DNA from: JBGPHT01 sp041484525 | Lineage (GTDB): Bacteria; Acidobacteriota; Terriglobia; Bryobacterales; Bryobacteraceae | Direction of reading: 5' to 3' | Assembly (NCBI GenBank): GCA_041484525.1 | Contig: JBGPHT010000047.1 | Span: forward strand, 1 to 48,034 | Length of the DNA stretch: 48,034 nucleotides | Shown here: positions 6,394 to 15,219 of the stretch, piece by piece | Layout of the letters: the number at the start of each line of letters is the position of its first letter | Numbering within the stretch: position 1 is the stretch's first letter | Program-made: the position numbers and the translations under genes | Notes under the pieces: model-generated | What the model was told of the DNA's origin: nothing | Databases searched by the model: none | What the model saw: the letters and a program-made list of their open reading frames with translations, nothing else

Positions 6394-9300
6394 CTACTTA
6401 ACCTCCACCTTCACCGCCGGGCTGTCCACGCTCCCTACCGTCACCACCACATCCTGCACGCCAACCGGGGCGTCCGCTGGAATTCGAAAGTTGATCTGCG
6501 TGACTCCCGCCAGTCCGAAAGGCTCGCCCACAAAATCCACCGGCGCGTTGACTCCGCCGACCTTCACCGTCACCGCCGGCCGGGGCTTCGGCAATAGCGC
6601 CAAGGCGGTCGTGGCAGGCGGGGTAGCGCCGGTCGCGATGCTGGGCGTCAGGTCTCCATCCCCGGTCATGAAGGCCAGCAGCGTGTCGCCCGCTTTCCCG
6701 CTCGAAAACGGCACCAGCGCTCCGCTACTCGCGAAAATTCCCGGCGCCACCGGCGCCACTTCGAAATGGAACGACGCGATTTCTCCGTTGTTGTTGATGC
6801 CGAGCACCGCCGCGCCCGCGCTGGTCTCGTAGGGAACTTGCACGTTCAACTGCCCCGGTGAAATGTCGTGGAGCGGAGCCGTGATGCCGTTGACGGTGGC
6901 CGAGACGCCGCCCATCGTCAGCGGCAGCGGAAGCCTCGCTGCCTGTGCCGTCGACGCCGCCAGCCTGGTTCCGAACACACTCAGGAGCATGCCGGGGGCG
7001 AACACTGTCTTAAAGGATGCCGCGTGGGCCACGCCCCCGATGCTCGTGGTCGCGGACGCGCCTACCACCAGCGCCACCGGCACGTCGATCGTCTGCGGCG
7101 ATGCGGCCGGCGTGTGAATAGCGATCGTTACGAAGTACACGCCCTTCGACAAGCCCTCGCCCGATGCCTGAAGCTGTAACTGCGTAGCGCCCGAACCCGA
7201 GGCCGGCGACACCTTCAGCCAGTTCCCGCCGGGGCTGCCCGGCACCACGGTAGCGGTCCACTCGGGCGCACCGCCGTCGAACAGCAGGTCGAGTGTGGCG
7301 CTGCCGCTCTGGCCGCCCGCCGCCAAAGGAATCGTCACCGTGCCCGGTGAGACCGACGGTTTGACCGTGGCGGTGGTCGCGGCCGGCGCACTCAACGTCG
7401 CGCTCAGCGTGGCGCTGACGGTCGAGCCGTTCTCGCTCACGCCGCTGATGGTGTAGCTTCGCGTGCCGGCCGCGGTCGAACTGTCGAAGCAGACCGTCGC
7501 TCGCAACGTGCCATAAGGCGCCAGCCGTGTGGTGCCGAACAGGTCCTGGATCTTCGGGGTGAAATCGGTGGCGCCGAATCGCAGCGACGAAAGTCGCGTC
7601 AGAAATCCGCCCTTCTCCTGCACCACAATCTGTTGCGACCACTGGCACAGCGCGTCCGCCTGCGCGCTGCGCGATACGTTCGCCGGCGTGGCAGTAAGCG
7701 AAATCCCCGGCGCCAGCACCGGTCCCGACGCGGCCACATAGCGCACGGTGAAGTCCTGGCTCCACGTGTTTCCGTTGGGGTCGTCGGTGCCATTCAGATG
7801 AAATGCGCGGTCGATGGGCGCGGTGAGGCCGGTGCTCTGCAGGTTCACCGATAGCGAACCGTTGGCAGCGAGCCTGGACGTGGGAAACAGGCTGATCGAC
7901 TGCGCGCTGCCGTCCACCGAGAAACCGGTAATCGTCGCGGCCACTCCCGCCTTTTCCACTAGCGTCAGCGTATAGGGCCACGCCAGCCCGTTCTGCACTA
8001 CCGGGTTGGGGTTCACCGACGCGATCACCACCGCCGCCGTCGACGGAAAATTGAAGGCGATCGGCGCCGTCGCCGAGGATTGCCCGAACGCCGCGTCACC
8101 CGTATAGAATGCGGTCACCGAGTTATTCCCGGCGGCGATCTGGTTGCCCGTAGCAGTGGCGGTGACGGTCGCATGGTCGCCCGCATTCGCCAGCGCACCC
8201 GTAGCGATGACCGTGTCGTTTGCCAGAAACAGAACCGTGCCGGTGGGAACGCCGCTGCCCCGCGGCGAATTCACCGAGGCGGTCAGCCGCACGGTGTCCG
8301 TCAGGCTCGCGGTCGCGGGATCGGCGGTGAGGGTAGTGGCGCTGGGCGTGCCGTTGTCCCACGCAGTGGCCAGGCGCGAAGCATCTACCGAGCCCAGTCC
8401 AGTGGCCAGGTCGTATCGCGGCCCGGCGGCAAAACCTACCAGGCCGCCCGCGCAGCCGGGAGTTCCCTGCGCGCACGGGACCATGATGTCGCCATCCACC
8501 ACATCGTGGAAAGCGTCGGGCGACGATTGCGCCATGCGGTACAGTACCGGATTGATGTTGCCCAATCCGGGTTGCGCGATTACGTTCGTCCGCACCAGGT
8601 ACTGATTGAGTAGCGCCACGATTCCGGCAAACGCCGGGCTGGATGCCGAAGTGCCGCCGACGGCGGTCGCGGCGCCGTTGCTGACCACGTAATACGCGTC
8701 GTGCGTCGAGGCCGAGAGCGAAATATCCGGCAGGTCGCGCGCGTGGTCATCGGGCACGCCCGGTCCGGTCTGCCAGAACGGCTTCTGGAAAATGGCGCTG
8801 GCTCCTCCTCCCCCTCCAACCAGCGCGTTGCGTGCGGCCGACTGGTTCCACGTGATCTCGGGAATATAGGAAAGTGCCGAGCCTCCGTTCGCGTTGTTCG
8901 TGGCGGCCCAGTAGCGGCTGCTGGCGGCGTCGCTGAATTCGGTGCCTCCCACCGCCGTGACTTCCGGCAGGCTGGCGGGAAAGCTGACGGTCGCACCCTT
9001 GCTGGCCTGTGGCGTCGGCGAATACTGCCAGTCGCACGTGGCGGCGCCGCCGTCGCCCGAGGACACCAGGAACGTCATCCCTTGCGCGTTGGCCTGCTGC
9101 GCGATCGCGCGCATCGCCAGGCCGCCGAACTGCTCGCACTGGCCGAAGCTCATGCTCATCACCTGCCCGGCCTTCTGATCCACGGCGTACTGTACGGCGG
9201 TATTCACGCTGCCGGCGTAGACAAAGACGATAGTTGCATTGCGCGCCACGGCGCCCGCCCATTGCAGATCGAGATTCGCCTCGAGCAGTTCGTTGCCCGA

Positions 9301-10119
9301 GAGCTTGCCCGGGTCGGGCCCGTAGAGCATGATCTCGGGGTCCTTGGCCGGGAGATTGAACTTCGTGCGAAACGTGCGGATATCGTTCAGGTCCACGGCG
9401 GTCCGGCCGACGATCGCCACCCGGACTCCGCTTCCGTCAATTCCCTGGTTGTACAGCGGACCCAGGTTGTAGATGGTGGCGAAATCGTCGGGGCCAAGTT
9501 GGTGCGTGGCGCCGTTGTTGAATAACGGCTCGGCATCCGCCGGCACGATCATCGACCGTGGCGCGAAATCGTCAAACCCGTTGAAGCCCGCGACCACGGC
9601 CTCGAGCGCCTCCGGAACCGAAGGGTCGGTCGAGTTCGCAAAGTGGCTCTCGCCCGCCACCTGGTAGCGATGGAACTCGGTGCGAAACGCGCGGCCCACC
9701 TGTTGCGCCGTGCCGCTGAACGTCACCCACAGGCCGCCGCGCGCGAAATCGTGGACCGCCAGACCCTGCGACCGCAGCCACGCCGCAACCTTCGACCGGT
9801 CGTTGCCGCTCAGCCCAAACCGCTCGCCGAACTGCTCCGGCGTGAGCCACCGATGGTAGTCGGGCGAAGAGGGGCTCTGCAAATCTTCCAGCAACCGCTC
9901 GAGCGAGGATGCCGGCTTGAGCAGCATCGAAGCATAACGCAGCGGCATCGATTGATCGACCGGACCTCGATCGTATTGCGGCTGGGCCTGGGGGTGAACG
10001 CGACCCCGGAGAGTGACGCGGCGGGCGGAATCGACCGATGCAGCGATACGGTCCTCCACGGCCAGAAGGGGCCCCGCCGCCGCCGACGCCAGCAGCGCCA
10101 GAGCGGCTAATTTGTACAT
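6394..10119 (-). CDS. Secreted S53 (sedolisin/kumamolisin) protease with Ig-like and TIGR03437-type C-terminal domains
   Basis: 1241 residues. Residues 1-20 are a signal peptide; about 30-185 form the pro-kumamolisin activation domain (with DYHRWLTPEQFGERFGL at 87-103). The S53 catalytic domain covers about 205-555, with the acid-type serine protease residues in place: E280 and D284 in ELLEANLDLQW, D356 in VSSGDGG, and S491 in VGGTSASSPAFAG. A bacterial Ig-like repeat follows (about 575-680, TTLTADPATASLTDTVRLTA), then further beta-sandwich modules including a BACON-like segment (SPASGSGATQLQLQ). The last ~215 residues match the Solibacter-type TIGR03437 domain (FAPGMLLSVFGTRLA ... INFRIPADAPVGVQDVVV). 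By family, this is an extracellular peptidase active at acidic pH. No Shine-Dalgarno sequence precedes the ATG. Confidence 0.95.
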   Translation of the reverse strand: MYKLAALALLASAAAGPLLAVEDRIAASVDSARRVTLRGRVHPQAQPQYDRGPVDQSMPLRYASMLLKPASSLERLLEDLQSPSSPDYHRWLTPEQFGERFGLSGNDRSKVAAWLRSQGLAVHDFARGGLWVTFSGTAQQVGRAFRTEFHRYQVAGESHFANSTDPSVPEALEAVVAGFNGFDDFAPRSMIVPADAEPLFNNGATHQLGPDDFATIYNLGPLYNQGIDGSGVRVAIVGRTAVDLNDIRTFRTKFNLPAKDPEIMLYGPDPGKLSGNELLEANLDLQWAGAVARNATIVFVYAGSVNTAVQYAVDQKAGQVMSMSFGQCEQFGGLAMRAIAQQANAQGMTFLVSSGDGGAATCDWQYSPTPQASKGATVSFPASLPEVTAVGGTEFSDAASSRYWAATNNANGGSALSYIPEITWNQSAARNALVGGGGGASAIFQKPFWQTGPGVPDDHARDLPDISLSASTHDAYYVVSNGAATAVGGTSASSPAFAGIVALLNQYLVRTNVIAQPGLGNINPVLYRMAQSSPDAFHDVVDGDIMVPCAQGTPGCAGGLVGFAAGPRYDLATGLGSVDASRLATAWDNGTPSATTLTADPATASLTDTVRLTASVNSPRGSGVPTGTVLFLANDTVIATGALANAGDHATVTATATGNQIAAGNNSVTAFYTGDAAFGQSSATAPIAFNFPSTAAVVIASVNPNPVVQNGLAWPYTLTLVEKAGVAATITGFSVDGSAQSISLFPTSRLAANGSLSVNLQSTGLTAPIDRAFHLNGTDDPNGNTWSQDFTVRYVAASGPVLAPGISLTATPANVSRSAQADALCQWSQQIVVQEKGGFLTRLSSLRFGATDFTPKIQDLFGTTRLAPYGTLRATVCFDSSTAAGTRSYTISGVSENGSTVSATLSATLSAPAATTATVKPSVSPGTVTIPLAAGGQSGSATLDLLFDGGAPEWTATVVPGSPGGNWLKVSPASGSGATQLQLQASGEGLSKGVYFVTIAIHTPAASPQTIDVPVALVVGASATTSIGGVAHAASFKTVFAPGMLLSVFGTRLAASTAQAARLPLPLTMGGVSATVNGITAPLHDISPGQLNVQVPYETSAGAAVLGINNNGEIASFHFEVAPVAPGIFASSGALVPFSSGKAGDTLLAFMTGDGDLTPSIATGATPPATTALALLPKPRPAVTVKVGGVNAPVDFVGEPFGLAGVTQINFRIPADAPVGVQDVVVTVGSVDSPAVKVEVK

Positions 10120-10188
10120 AGAATTAGTAATAGTAAATACAGGAATTATTGTATCGCGAGTGCGTGGGGAAAGTGGCCGATCGGCCCA

Positions 10189-11112
10189 CTAATATACAAG
10201 TCCCAATTTCTTCAAGGTGGCCGCCGGCTCGTCGTTGGCAAACTTAGTCACCGCCGCCTTTTGCCTGCCGTTCTCGATTGCCACACCGAAAGGATATGCC
10301 GAATATCCGAATGTTTTTTTCAACGTTTCGAAATCGGGAGACACGCCCGCCTGCAGCCCCGTTTCATTCAGAAACTGCGGCGCGTACTGCCCCACCTCCA
10401 CCGGAATCGCCACCACGCGGGTGTCGCCCCAATGGTATTGCGACATCCGCTTGGCCGAATCGAAGCAGTGCATGCACTCCGGGTGAAAAAAGAAGAGAAA
10501 GAATTTGCCGCGTTCGAGCGAATACGGCTTCCCATCCACCGTGATGCTCTCCGGCGCCTTGGTGCCGGTCTGGCGCGCGGCCTCGACGCCGAAAGACACT
10601 CCGGCGAACACTACCACCGCGCCAAAAACCGGCAGCGCCGATCGCAGGCTTCCCGACGGCTTGGACCACACTCCCGCCACCGCCGCCGCCAGCAGCATCA
10701 ATCCATCGCCGATAAAGAAGTTCGGTCCGACCACGCGCTTGAGCCACGGGAAGCAACTGCAATCCTGTCCCCGCAGCGCCGAGTAATTCAGCGCGAAGTA
10801 AACCAGGAACGCCAGCAGCAGGAACGCCGTCAGGATCGAGCCCCACCGCCGGAACCGCGGCACCAGGATGAGCGTGCCCGCCAGCGTTTCGGCGATGCCG
10901 AATCCGAGCGCGCCCGCGAGCGCCATCGACTCCGGTACTTTCGCCTGTGCCAGGCGCATCGACCAGCCCTGCGGATCGATGATCTTCCAGATTCCCGAGC
11001 TCAAAAACAGCGTTGAGAGAACGACCGCCGCGGCCCATCCCGCAGCAGTCTTCCAGCTTGGCAGATCGAGCGGGGCAAGCCCCTCCCGAGGGTGTGCCAT
11101 ACTGTCGTTCAT
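10189..11112 (-). CDS. DoxX/MauE-type membrane protein fused to a thioredoxin-like domain
   Basis: 307 residues from ATG 11112 (MNDSMAHPRE...); ATG 11100 is an alternative. The longer upstream frame overlaps the divergent gene and is not credible. The N-terminal half has about four to five membrane segments of the MauE/DoxX type (WAAAVVLSTLFLSSGIWKII, ETLAGTLILVPRFRRW...) with a C118-x-C120 pair (GQDCSCFPW). The C-terminal half has a thioredoxin-like segment with ECMHC (C213, C216) after a FFLFFFHP strand. By family, such proteins carry reducing equivalents across the membrane to periplasmic or secreted proteins. Its start lies 27 bases from the start of a divergent membrane protein, so the two may share a control region. 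Confidence 0.85.
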   Translation of the reverse strand: MNDSMAHPREGLAPLDLPSWKTAAGWAAAVVLSTLFLSSGIWKIIDPQGWSMRLAQAKVPESMALAGALGFGIAETLAGTLILVPRFRRWGSILTAFLLLAFLVYFALNYSALRGQDCSCFPWLKRVVGPNFFIGDGLMLLAAAVAGVWSKPSGSLRSALPVFGAVVVFAGVSFGVEAARQTGTKAPESITVDGKPYSLERGKFFLFFFHPECMHCFDSAKRMSQYHWGDTRVVAIPVEVGQYAPQFLNETGLQAGVSPDFETLKKTFGYSAYPFGVAIENGRQKAAVTKFANDEPAATLKKLGLVY

Positions 11113-11139
11113 GGCACTATTGTAGCCCTTTGCCTCTGC

Positions 11140-11646
11140 ATGTTTCGATTCGCACTTCTGCTTCTGGCCGCGTCCTCCACCAACCTGGAACTGGTAAACG
11201 AGGTCTTCTCCATCCCTACCGGCGAGTGGCGGTATGTCGAGCTCGGCCTCAACCAGCAACCGGCGGTAGTGCAGGGCGTCTACCGGGTGGAGAGCGGATC
11301 GCAAAAGGTGCGGCTCGCGCTCATGCGCCGCGAAGATCTCGACCGCATGCGCCACGACCAGCCGCACGGCGTCATCTCGGTAACCACCGAAGCCTCCGCT
11401 GGGATGCTCAGCTTCTTCGTGCGGCGACCCGGCGACTATGTGGTGCTGGTGGACAATCGCGACGGCCCGTCCCCGGCCCGCGTACGGTTGCGCATCTCTC
11501 TCGATTTCGCGCCCCGCCAGACCGGCCCCGAGGTGACGCGTCTTTCGCCGCAACGTCAACTCACCGTGATCCTGATCAGTTTCGCCGTCTTCTTTTCCAT
11601 CGTGACTTATTCCGCGCGCCGCCTGCTGCGCGGGATCAAGCGCTGA
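11140..11646 (+). CDS. Membrane-anchored beta-sandwich protein of unknown function
   Basis: 168 residues: signal peptide (MFRFALLLLAASS), an outer beta-rich domain of about 130 residues (EWRYVELGLNQQPAVVQGVY, then GDYVVLVDNRDG), and one C-terminal transmembrane helix (QLTVILISFAVFFSIVTY) followed by a basic tail RRLLRGIKR. The architecture is reminiscent of GOLD-type cargo/adaptor domains, but the sequence is too diverged for a confident name. ATG 11140 gives the signal peptide directly; an in-frame upstream ATG at 11092 overlaps the divergent gene's start and is less likely. Confidence 0.7.
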   Translation: MFRFALLLLAASSTNLELVNEVFSIPTGEWRYVELGLNQQPAVVQGVYRVESGSQKVRLALMRREDLDRMRHDQPHGVISVTTEASAGMLSFFVRRPGDYVVLVDNRDGPSPARVRLRISLDFAPRQTGPEVTRLSPQRQLTVILISFAVFFSIVTYSARRLLRGIKR

Positions 11647-11674
11647 ATGCCATGAGCATGAGGAGGAGTTTTCC

Positions 11675-12120
11675 ATGGGCGGCCATCCTTGGTTTTATGT
11701 TGTGCCCTATCAACCGGACATCAGTAAAGCCCTGCAGCAATTGCGCAGCAGGAGTTCGAGGCGGGCCGGTACAACCCCGTCCAGCGGTACATGCCGGAGT
11801 TTCCGAGTACGTCCGACTCACCGGCGCTGGGGGCACAGCACGGTTCTATCGGGTCAGCCATGAAAGCATCGGGCGCCGATGGGACTCGCTCCATCCTCGA
11901 TATGGAACGAATCGGTCGAGAGCCGGACTACGGCGTGGTGGTCCTGTTGCCGCCGGAGCGGCTGGTCGAGTGGTTCGGTACCAAGGAACCTACTCTCGAG
12001 ATGATCGAGAGCAATGAAGACTTCTTCGAGGACATCGAGCGCGGGCATGGGGTTTGCGTGGTGGCATACAACGCTGGAAAACCTTCCGAAATCTGCTTCG
12101 CCGGGTATTCATACGACTGA
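11675..12120 (+). pseudogene. Conserved hypothetical protein gene broken by a one-base frameshift near 11747
   Basis: A strong AGGAGG lies 8 bases before ATG 11675. The first frame reads MGGHPWFYVVPYQPDISKAL then QQLR. From about 11747 the continuation is in another frame: QQEFEAGRYNPVQRYMPEFP..., DGTRSILDMERIG..., FFEDIERGHGVCVVAYNAGK..., ending SEICFAGYSYD at 12120. Joining both frames gives about 148 residues matching a conserved family of unknown function (short proteins starting with a WFY-x-x-P-Y motif and containing DGTRSILD). The shift equals loss of one base within TTGCGCAGCAGGAG. It could be real inactivation or a consensus error. The gene's 3' end is partly duplicated just downstream. 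Confidence 0.75.
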
Positions 12121-12200
12121 GTGGCGCCCCCGTCGTCAAGCGCTGAACGCTTCGCGGGTATTCATACGACTGAGTGGCGACGCCGTCAAGCACTGAACGC
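12098..12200. repeat. Tandem duplication of about 50 bp spanning two convergent gene ends
   Basis: Copy 1 (about 12098-12150) and copy 2 (about 12151-12200) both contain GGGTATTCATACGACTGAGT and, about 20 bases later, CGTCAAGC(G/A)CTGAACGC. The first half is the end of the plus-strand hypothetical gene including its stop; the second half is the end of the minus-strand hemL gene. The functional hemL end is in copy 2 and the functional end of the hypothetical gene is in copy 1. Confidence 0.85.
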
Positions 12201-13448
12201 CTCGCCGGCCGCCGCCATCGTCTTTCGAATATCCTCTTGTGCGTGCGCCGCCGAAAGGAACGCCGCTTCGTACTGCGAAGGCGCCAGGTAAACGCCACGC
12301 TCCAGCATGGCGCGGAAATACCGGCCGAAACGCGCCGTATCGGAGCGCTTGGCCGAATCGTAATCCGTCACCGCCTGGTCCGTAAAGAAGATGGTGAACA
12401 TGGAGCCCACGCGATTCACCGTGATGCCCGCCGGCGCCGACGCGCACAACTCCGCGCCCATGCTTTCGAGCCGCGTGTAAATCTCCGGGTGTGCCCTCAA
12501 ATGCCGCAGCATGGCGAGCCCCGCCGCGACTGCCAGCGGATTTCCCGAGAGCGTCCCAGCCTGGTAGATCGGACCCGCCGGCGCTACCATGCTCATGATG
12601 TCCTTGCGCCCGCCGTAGGCGCCCACCGGCAGCCCGCCGCCGATCACTTTACCGAGCGTGGTGAGGTCGGGCCGGATCCCGTAGCGCGCCTGCGCGCCGC
12701 CGAACGCCACGCGGAACCCTGTCATCACCTCGTCGAAAATGAGCAGCGCGCCGTGGCGTTCCGTGATTTCGCGCAGCGCCTCCAGATAGCCGGGCAGGGG
12801 AGGCACGCACCCCATGTTGCCCGCCACCGGCTCCACAATCACGGCCGCGATGCGATCGCCGTGCGCGCGAAACGCCTGCGCCACCGCTTCGCTAGAGTTG
12901 TACGGCAGCGCGATGGTGGTATCGCAGAACGCCACCGGCACGCCCTGTGTATCCGCGATCCCGAGCGTCGCTACACCCGACCCGGCCTTCACCAGCAGCG
13001 AATCCACGTGCCCGTGATAGCAGCCCTCGAACTTGACGATGAGGTCGCGCTTGGTGAACCCGCGCGCCACCCGGATGGCGGACATAGTGGCCTCGGTCCC
13101 CGAGTTGACGAGCCGCACCATCTCGATCGAAGGCACCGCCTCACAGATCGCCTCCGCCAGCCGGATCTCCTGTTCCGTCGGCGCGCCGAAGCTGGTGCCG
13201 ATCGCGAGCGCGCCCTCGATGGCCGCCAGGATCTCCGGATGCCGGTGCCCTAGCAGTAACGGCCCCCAAGAGCCGACATAGTCGATGTACTCATTCCCAT
13301 CGACGTCCCAGATGTGGGCTCCTTCCCCGCGCGCGATAAACGGCGGATTCCCGCCCACACTGCGATACGCCCGCACCGGGGAGTTGACGCCTCCCGGAAT
13401 GATTTCCTGCGCCCTGCGAAAGAGGGCTTCCGATTTTGTGTGAGTCAT
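12186..13448 (-). CDS. hemL: Glutamate-1-semialdehyde 2,1-aminomutase
   Basis: 420 residues from ATG 13448 (MTHTKSEALFRRAQEIIPGG); an in-frame ATG seven codons upstream exists but adds a non-conserved extension. PLP enzyme converting glutamate-1-semialdehyde to 5-aminolevulinate, the C5 route to haem and other tetrapyrroles. Family marks: GGVNSPVRAY near the N-terminus, NSGTEATMSAIRVARG, FEGCYHGHVDSLLVKAGSG, FDEVMTGFR, and the PLP lysine K267 in LGKVIGGGLPVGAYGG. Its length is typical and it ends ...AGEAFSA. The gene for a geranylgeranyl-reductase-type flavoprotein lies upstream on the same strand, separated by a 34-bp-arm inverted repeat that may block or attenuate read-through. Confidence 0.97.
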   Translation of the reverse strand: MTHTKSEALFRRAQEIIPGGVNSPVRAYRSVGGNPPFIARGEGAHIWDVDGNEYIDYVGSWGPLLLGHRHPEILAAIEGALAIGTSFGAPTEQEIRLAEAICEAVPSIEMVRLVNSGTEATMSAIRVARGFTKRDLIVKFEGCYHGHVDSLLVKAGSGVATLGIADTQGVPVAFCDTTIALPYNSSEAVAQAFRAHGDRIAAVIVEPVAGNMGCVPPLPGYLEALREITERHGALLIFDEVMTGFRVAFGGAQARYGIRPDLTTLGKVIGGGLPVGAYGGRKDIMSMVAPAGPIYQAGTLSGNPLAVAAGLAMLRHLRAHPEIYTRLESMGAELCASAPAGITVNRVGSMFTIFFTDQAVTDYDSAKRSDTARFGRYFRAMLERGVYLAPSQYEAAFLSAAHAQEDIRKTMAAAGEAFSA

Positions 13449-13467
13449 GTGAATAGCGAAAAACTGC

Positions 13468-13545
13468 ATTCACCGCCGAGACGCCGAGAACGCCGAGAAA
13501 AAATCTAGATGTTCTCTCAGCGTTCTCTGCGTCTCGGCGGTGAAT
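13468..13545. repeat. Large near-perfect inverted repeat between two same-strand genes
   Basis: The left arm starts ATTCACCGCCGAGACGCCGA (13468) and the right arm ends TCTCGGCGGTGAAT (13545). The arms are about 33 bases with two mismatches and one inserted base, around a 12-base AT-rich loop (AAATCTAGATG region). The repeated GCCGAGA units inside each arm resemble dispersed intergenic repeats. In RNA it would form a long stem just upstream of hemL. No T-run follows on either strand, so it is not a standard intrinsic terminator. Confidence 0.85.
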
Positions 13546-13549
13546 AATC

Positions 13550-14728
13550 TTAGCCAGCTTTCCTAGGCACCAACCGGCTAAACCCGAAGCTCATTCCGAT
13601 CTCGTACAGGCTCCCGTTCAAGTTCCGCAGCAGCCTCTTCTTCAGACCCAGGTACGGCTGCTTCCCCGCAAACAGGTCCTGCATCACGGCCGAAAACCGC
13701 GGGCTCCTGCGCGTGAACTGCACCATGCGCGTCGGCACCGATCCGTACAGGAAGCTTCCCAGGAAAACCCGCTTTGCCAGGCGGGAGCCAAACTCCAGGT
13801 CGGCGGCAAAATCGCGGCGCAACGACTGCCGGTACTGCGCCATCTTTTCGGTCAATCCGCCCACTTCGGAAAGCAGCGCGCGAGCCGCCAGGTCGGCCGA
13901 GCGGATCGCGTAGTAGAGACCCTCGCCGGTGATCGGATCCACCAGTCCCGCGGCGTCGCCCACTGCCATCCAACCGTCGCCGGCCACGCGGTTGCGCTTC
14001 CACGATCCGGTATCGAGTGAGGGCAGCAGGTGGCTGTAAAACGAGGCGCCCTTCCGCGAAAAGCCATGCTGGCTCATGTACTGCTCCAGGCGCTGGCGCA
14101 GCGAACTCGCGGGCTCGCCCTTGCCGCAGATTCCCACCGAAAGGTGGCCGCAGCGCGGGAATACCCAGATGTAGCCTTCCAGGCGCGGCAGAAACTGGAT
14201 GTCGATCTGCACCTGCTCGCCCGGAACGTAATATCCCAGCGCTGCCATCGTGTCTTTCGGGGTGAGCTGCGTTCCCACTTCGCGCAGCGGATTGCGCGCG
14301 CCCGTCGCCACGATGCAGAAATCGGCGTCCGCCATCCCCGAGCTGGTGCGGAGCTGCCACCCCGAGCCGTACCGCAAGATTTCCGTCACCCGCGCCTTTT
14401 CGATCGAGGCCCCCGCGCGCTCGGCGCGTTCGAGCATCATGCGGTTCAGGTCGAAGCGCGAGTAGATCAGTAGGGGCTCGTCCAGTTTCAAGCTGGCTTG
14501 GCCCGCGTTCGGCGCGGACAGCACGGTCTCGGTGACGAATTTCTTGGGAGTCGGGTTGTCGATCAGGAAAGGGTATTGATGATACGCCTTGGACGTGAGA
14601 CCGCCGCCGCAGGGCTTTTCCCAGGCAAGCTTCTCGTCAAATAGAGTCACCCTCAGACCGGCCGCCGCCAGTTGTTCGGCGGCAAATGCGCCGGCCGGAC
14701 CGCCGCCCAGGATTGCCACGCGCCTCAT
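13550..14728 (-). CDS. Geranylgeranyl reductase family FAD-dependent oxidoreductase
   Basis: 392 residues. An N-terminal Rossmann fold binds FAD (AILGGGPAGAFAAEQLAAAG, residues 5-24), followed by the family mark EKPCGGGLTSKAY (37-49). The second FAD motif GDAAGLVDPITGEGLYYAI is at about 257-275. By family, these flavoproteins reduce isoprenoid double bonds (chlorophyll or quinone side chains, archaeal-type lipids) or act as related monooxygenases; the substrate cannot be read from the sequence. Its ATG overlaps the stop of the upstream lipoprotein gene (ATGA at 14728-14725), so the two form one operon. Confidence 0.85.
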   Translation of the reverse strand: MRRVAILGGGPAGAFAAEQLAAAGLRVTLFDEKLAWEKPCGGGLTSKAYHQYPFLIDNPTPKKFVTETVLSAPNAGQASLKLDEPLLIYSRFDLNRMMLERAERAGASIEKARVTEILRYGSGWQLRTSSGMADADFCIVATGARNPLREVGTQLTPKDTMAALGYYVPGEQVQIDIQFLPRLEGYIWVFPRCGHLSVGICGKGEPASSLRQRLEQYMSQHGFSRKGASFYSHLLPSLDTGSWKRNRVAGDGWMAVGDAAGLVDPITGEGLYYAIRSADLAARALLSEVGGLTEKMAQYRQSLRRDFAADLEFGSRLAKRVFLGSFLYGSVPTRMVQFTRRSPRFSAVMQDLFAGKQPYLGLKKRLLRNLNGSLYEIGMSFGFSRLVPRKAG

Positions 14729-15174
14729 TTTTTCTTGCCGGTCGGCGGCAGGTCCTCAGGCGCGGGCATCTTTCCAGGCGCGCCCGCGGCCCCGCCTTCC
14801 GCCCCTGGCATGGCGCCGCCGTGCGGATTGGGTGCGCCCGCCTCAGGCGGAGCCAGGCCGCCGTGCGGGTCCTGACTCGTTTCCTTGCGCCCCTTCACCA
14901 CCCACTTGTTGCCCTGCTGCTCGAGCTGGTACTTCATCGTCATGCCCGTCGCCGGATTTCCGCCCTTCGGCACAAACGAGACGGTCGCGTCCGCCTGATT
15001 CCCATTGAACTGGACGGCGGTCACCGTCACGTCCATGGCGGCGAAATTGAAAGCGAGTTGAGTGCGGCTCGACAGGTAGTCGATCACTCCCTGGCGCACG
15101 GCGTCATTGTTCTGAATGCCGCGATTGCAGCCAGCGAGAGAAATAAACAACAGCAAAATGGAGCCTATCCGCAC
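14725..15174 (-). CDS. Small lipoprotein with Pro/Gly-rich tail
   Basis: 149 residues. A lipoprotein signal with lipobox LAGC at about 13-16 (MRIGSILLLFISLAGC) indicates attachment to a membrane. The folded part (about 25-95) has the pattern of a small alpha/beta domain that carries a charge to the surface (DVTVTAVQFNGNQADATVSF ... YQLEQQGNKWVVKGR). The last 50 residues are rich in Gly, Pro and Ala and end in GKKK. I do not recognise the family. It is transcribed just before, and coupled with, the GGR-family flavoprotein. Confidence 0.75.
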   Translation of the reverse strand: MRIGSILLLFISLAGCNRGIQNNDAVRQGVIDYLSSRTQLAFNFAAMDVTVTAVQFNGNQADATVSFVPKGGNPATGMTMKYQLEQQGNKWVVKGRKETSQDPHGGLAPPEAGAPNPHGGAMPGAEGGAAGAPGKMPAPEDLPPTGKKK

Positions 15175-15219
15175 TCTCTGATTATAGCCGCCGCCACTTC
15201 GGGCGTTTTCTGCGGTGGA

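Noticed and set aside
11112..11676. Long N-terminal extension of the MauE/DoxX-thioredoxin protein
   Set aside because: The extension is antisense to the divergent membrane-protein gene with signal peptide and C-terminal helix; the internal ATG at 11112 gives the expected size.
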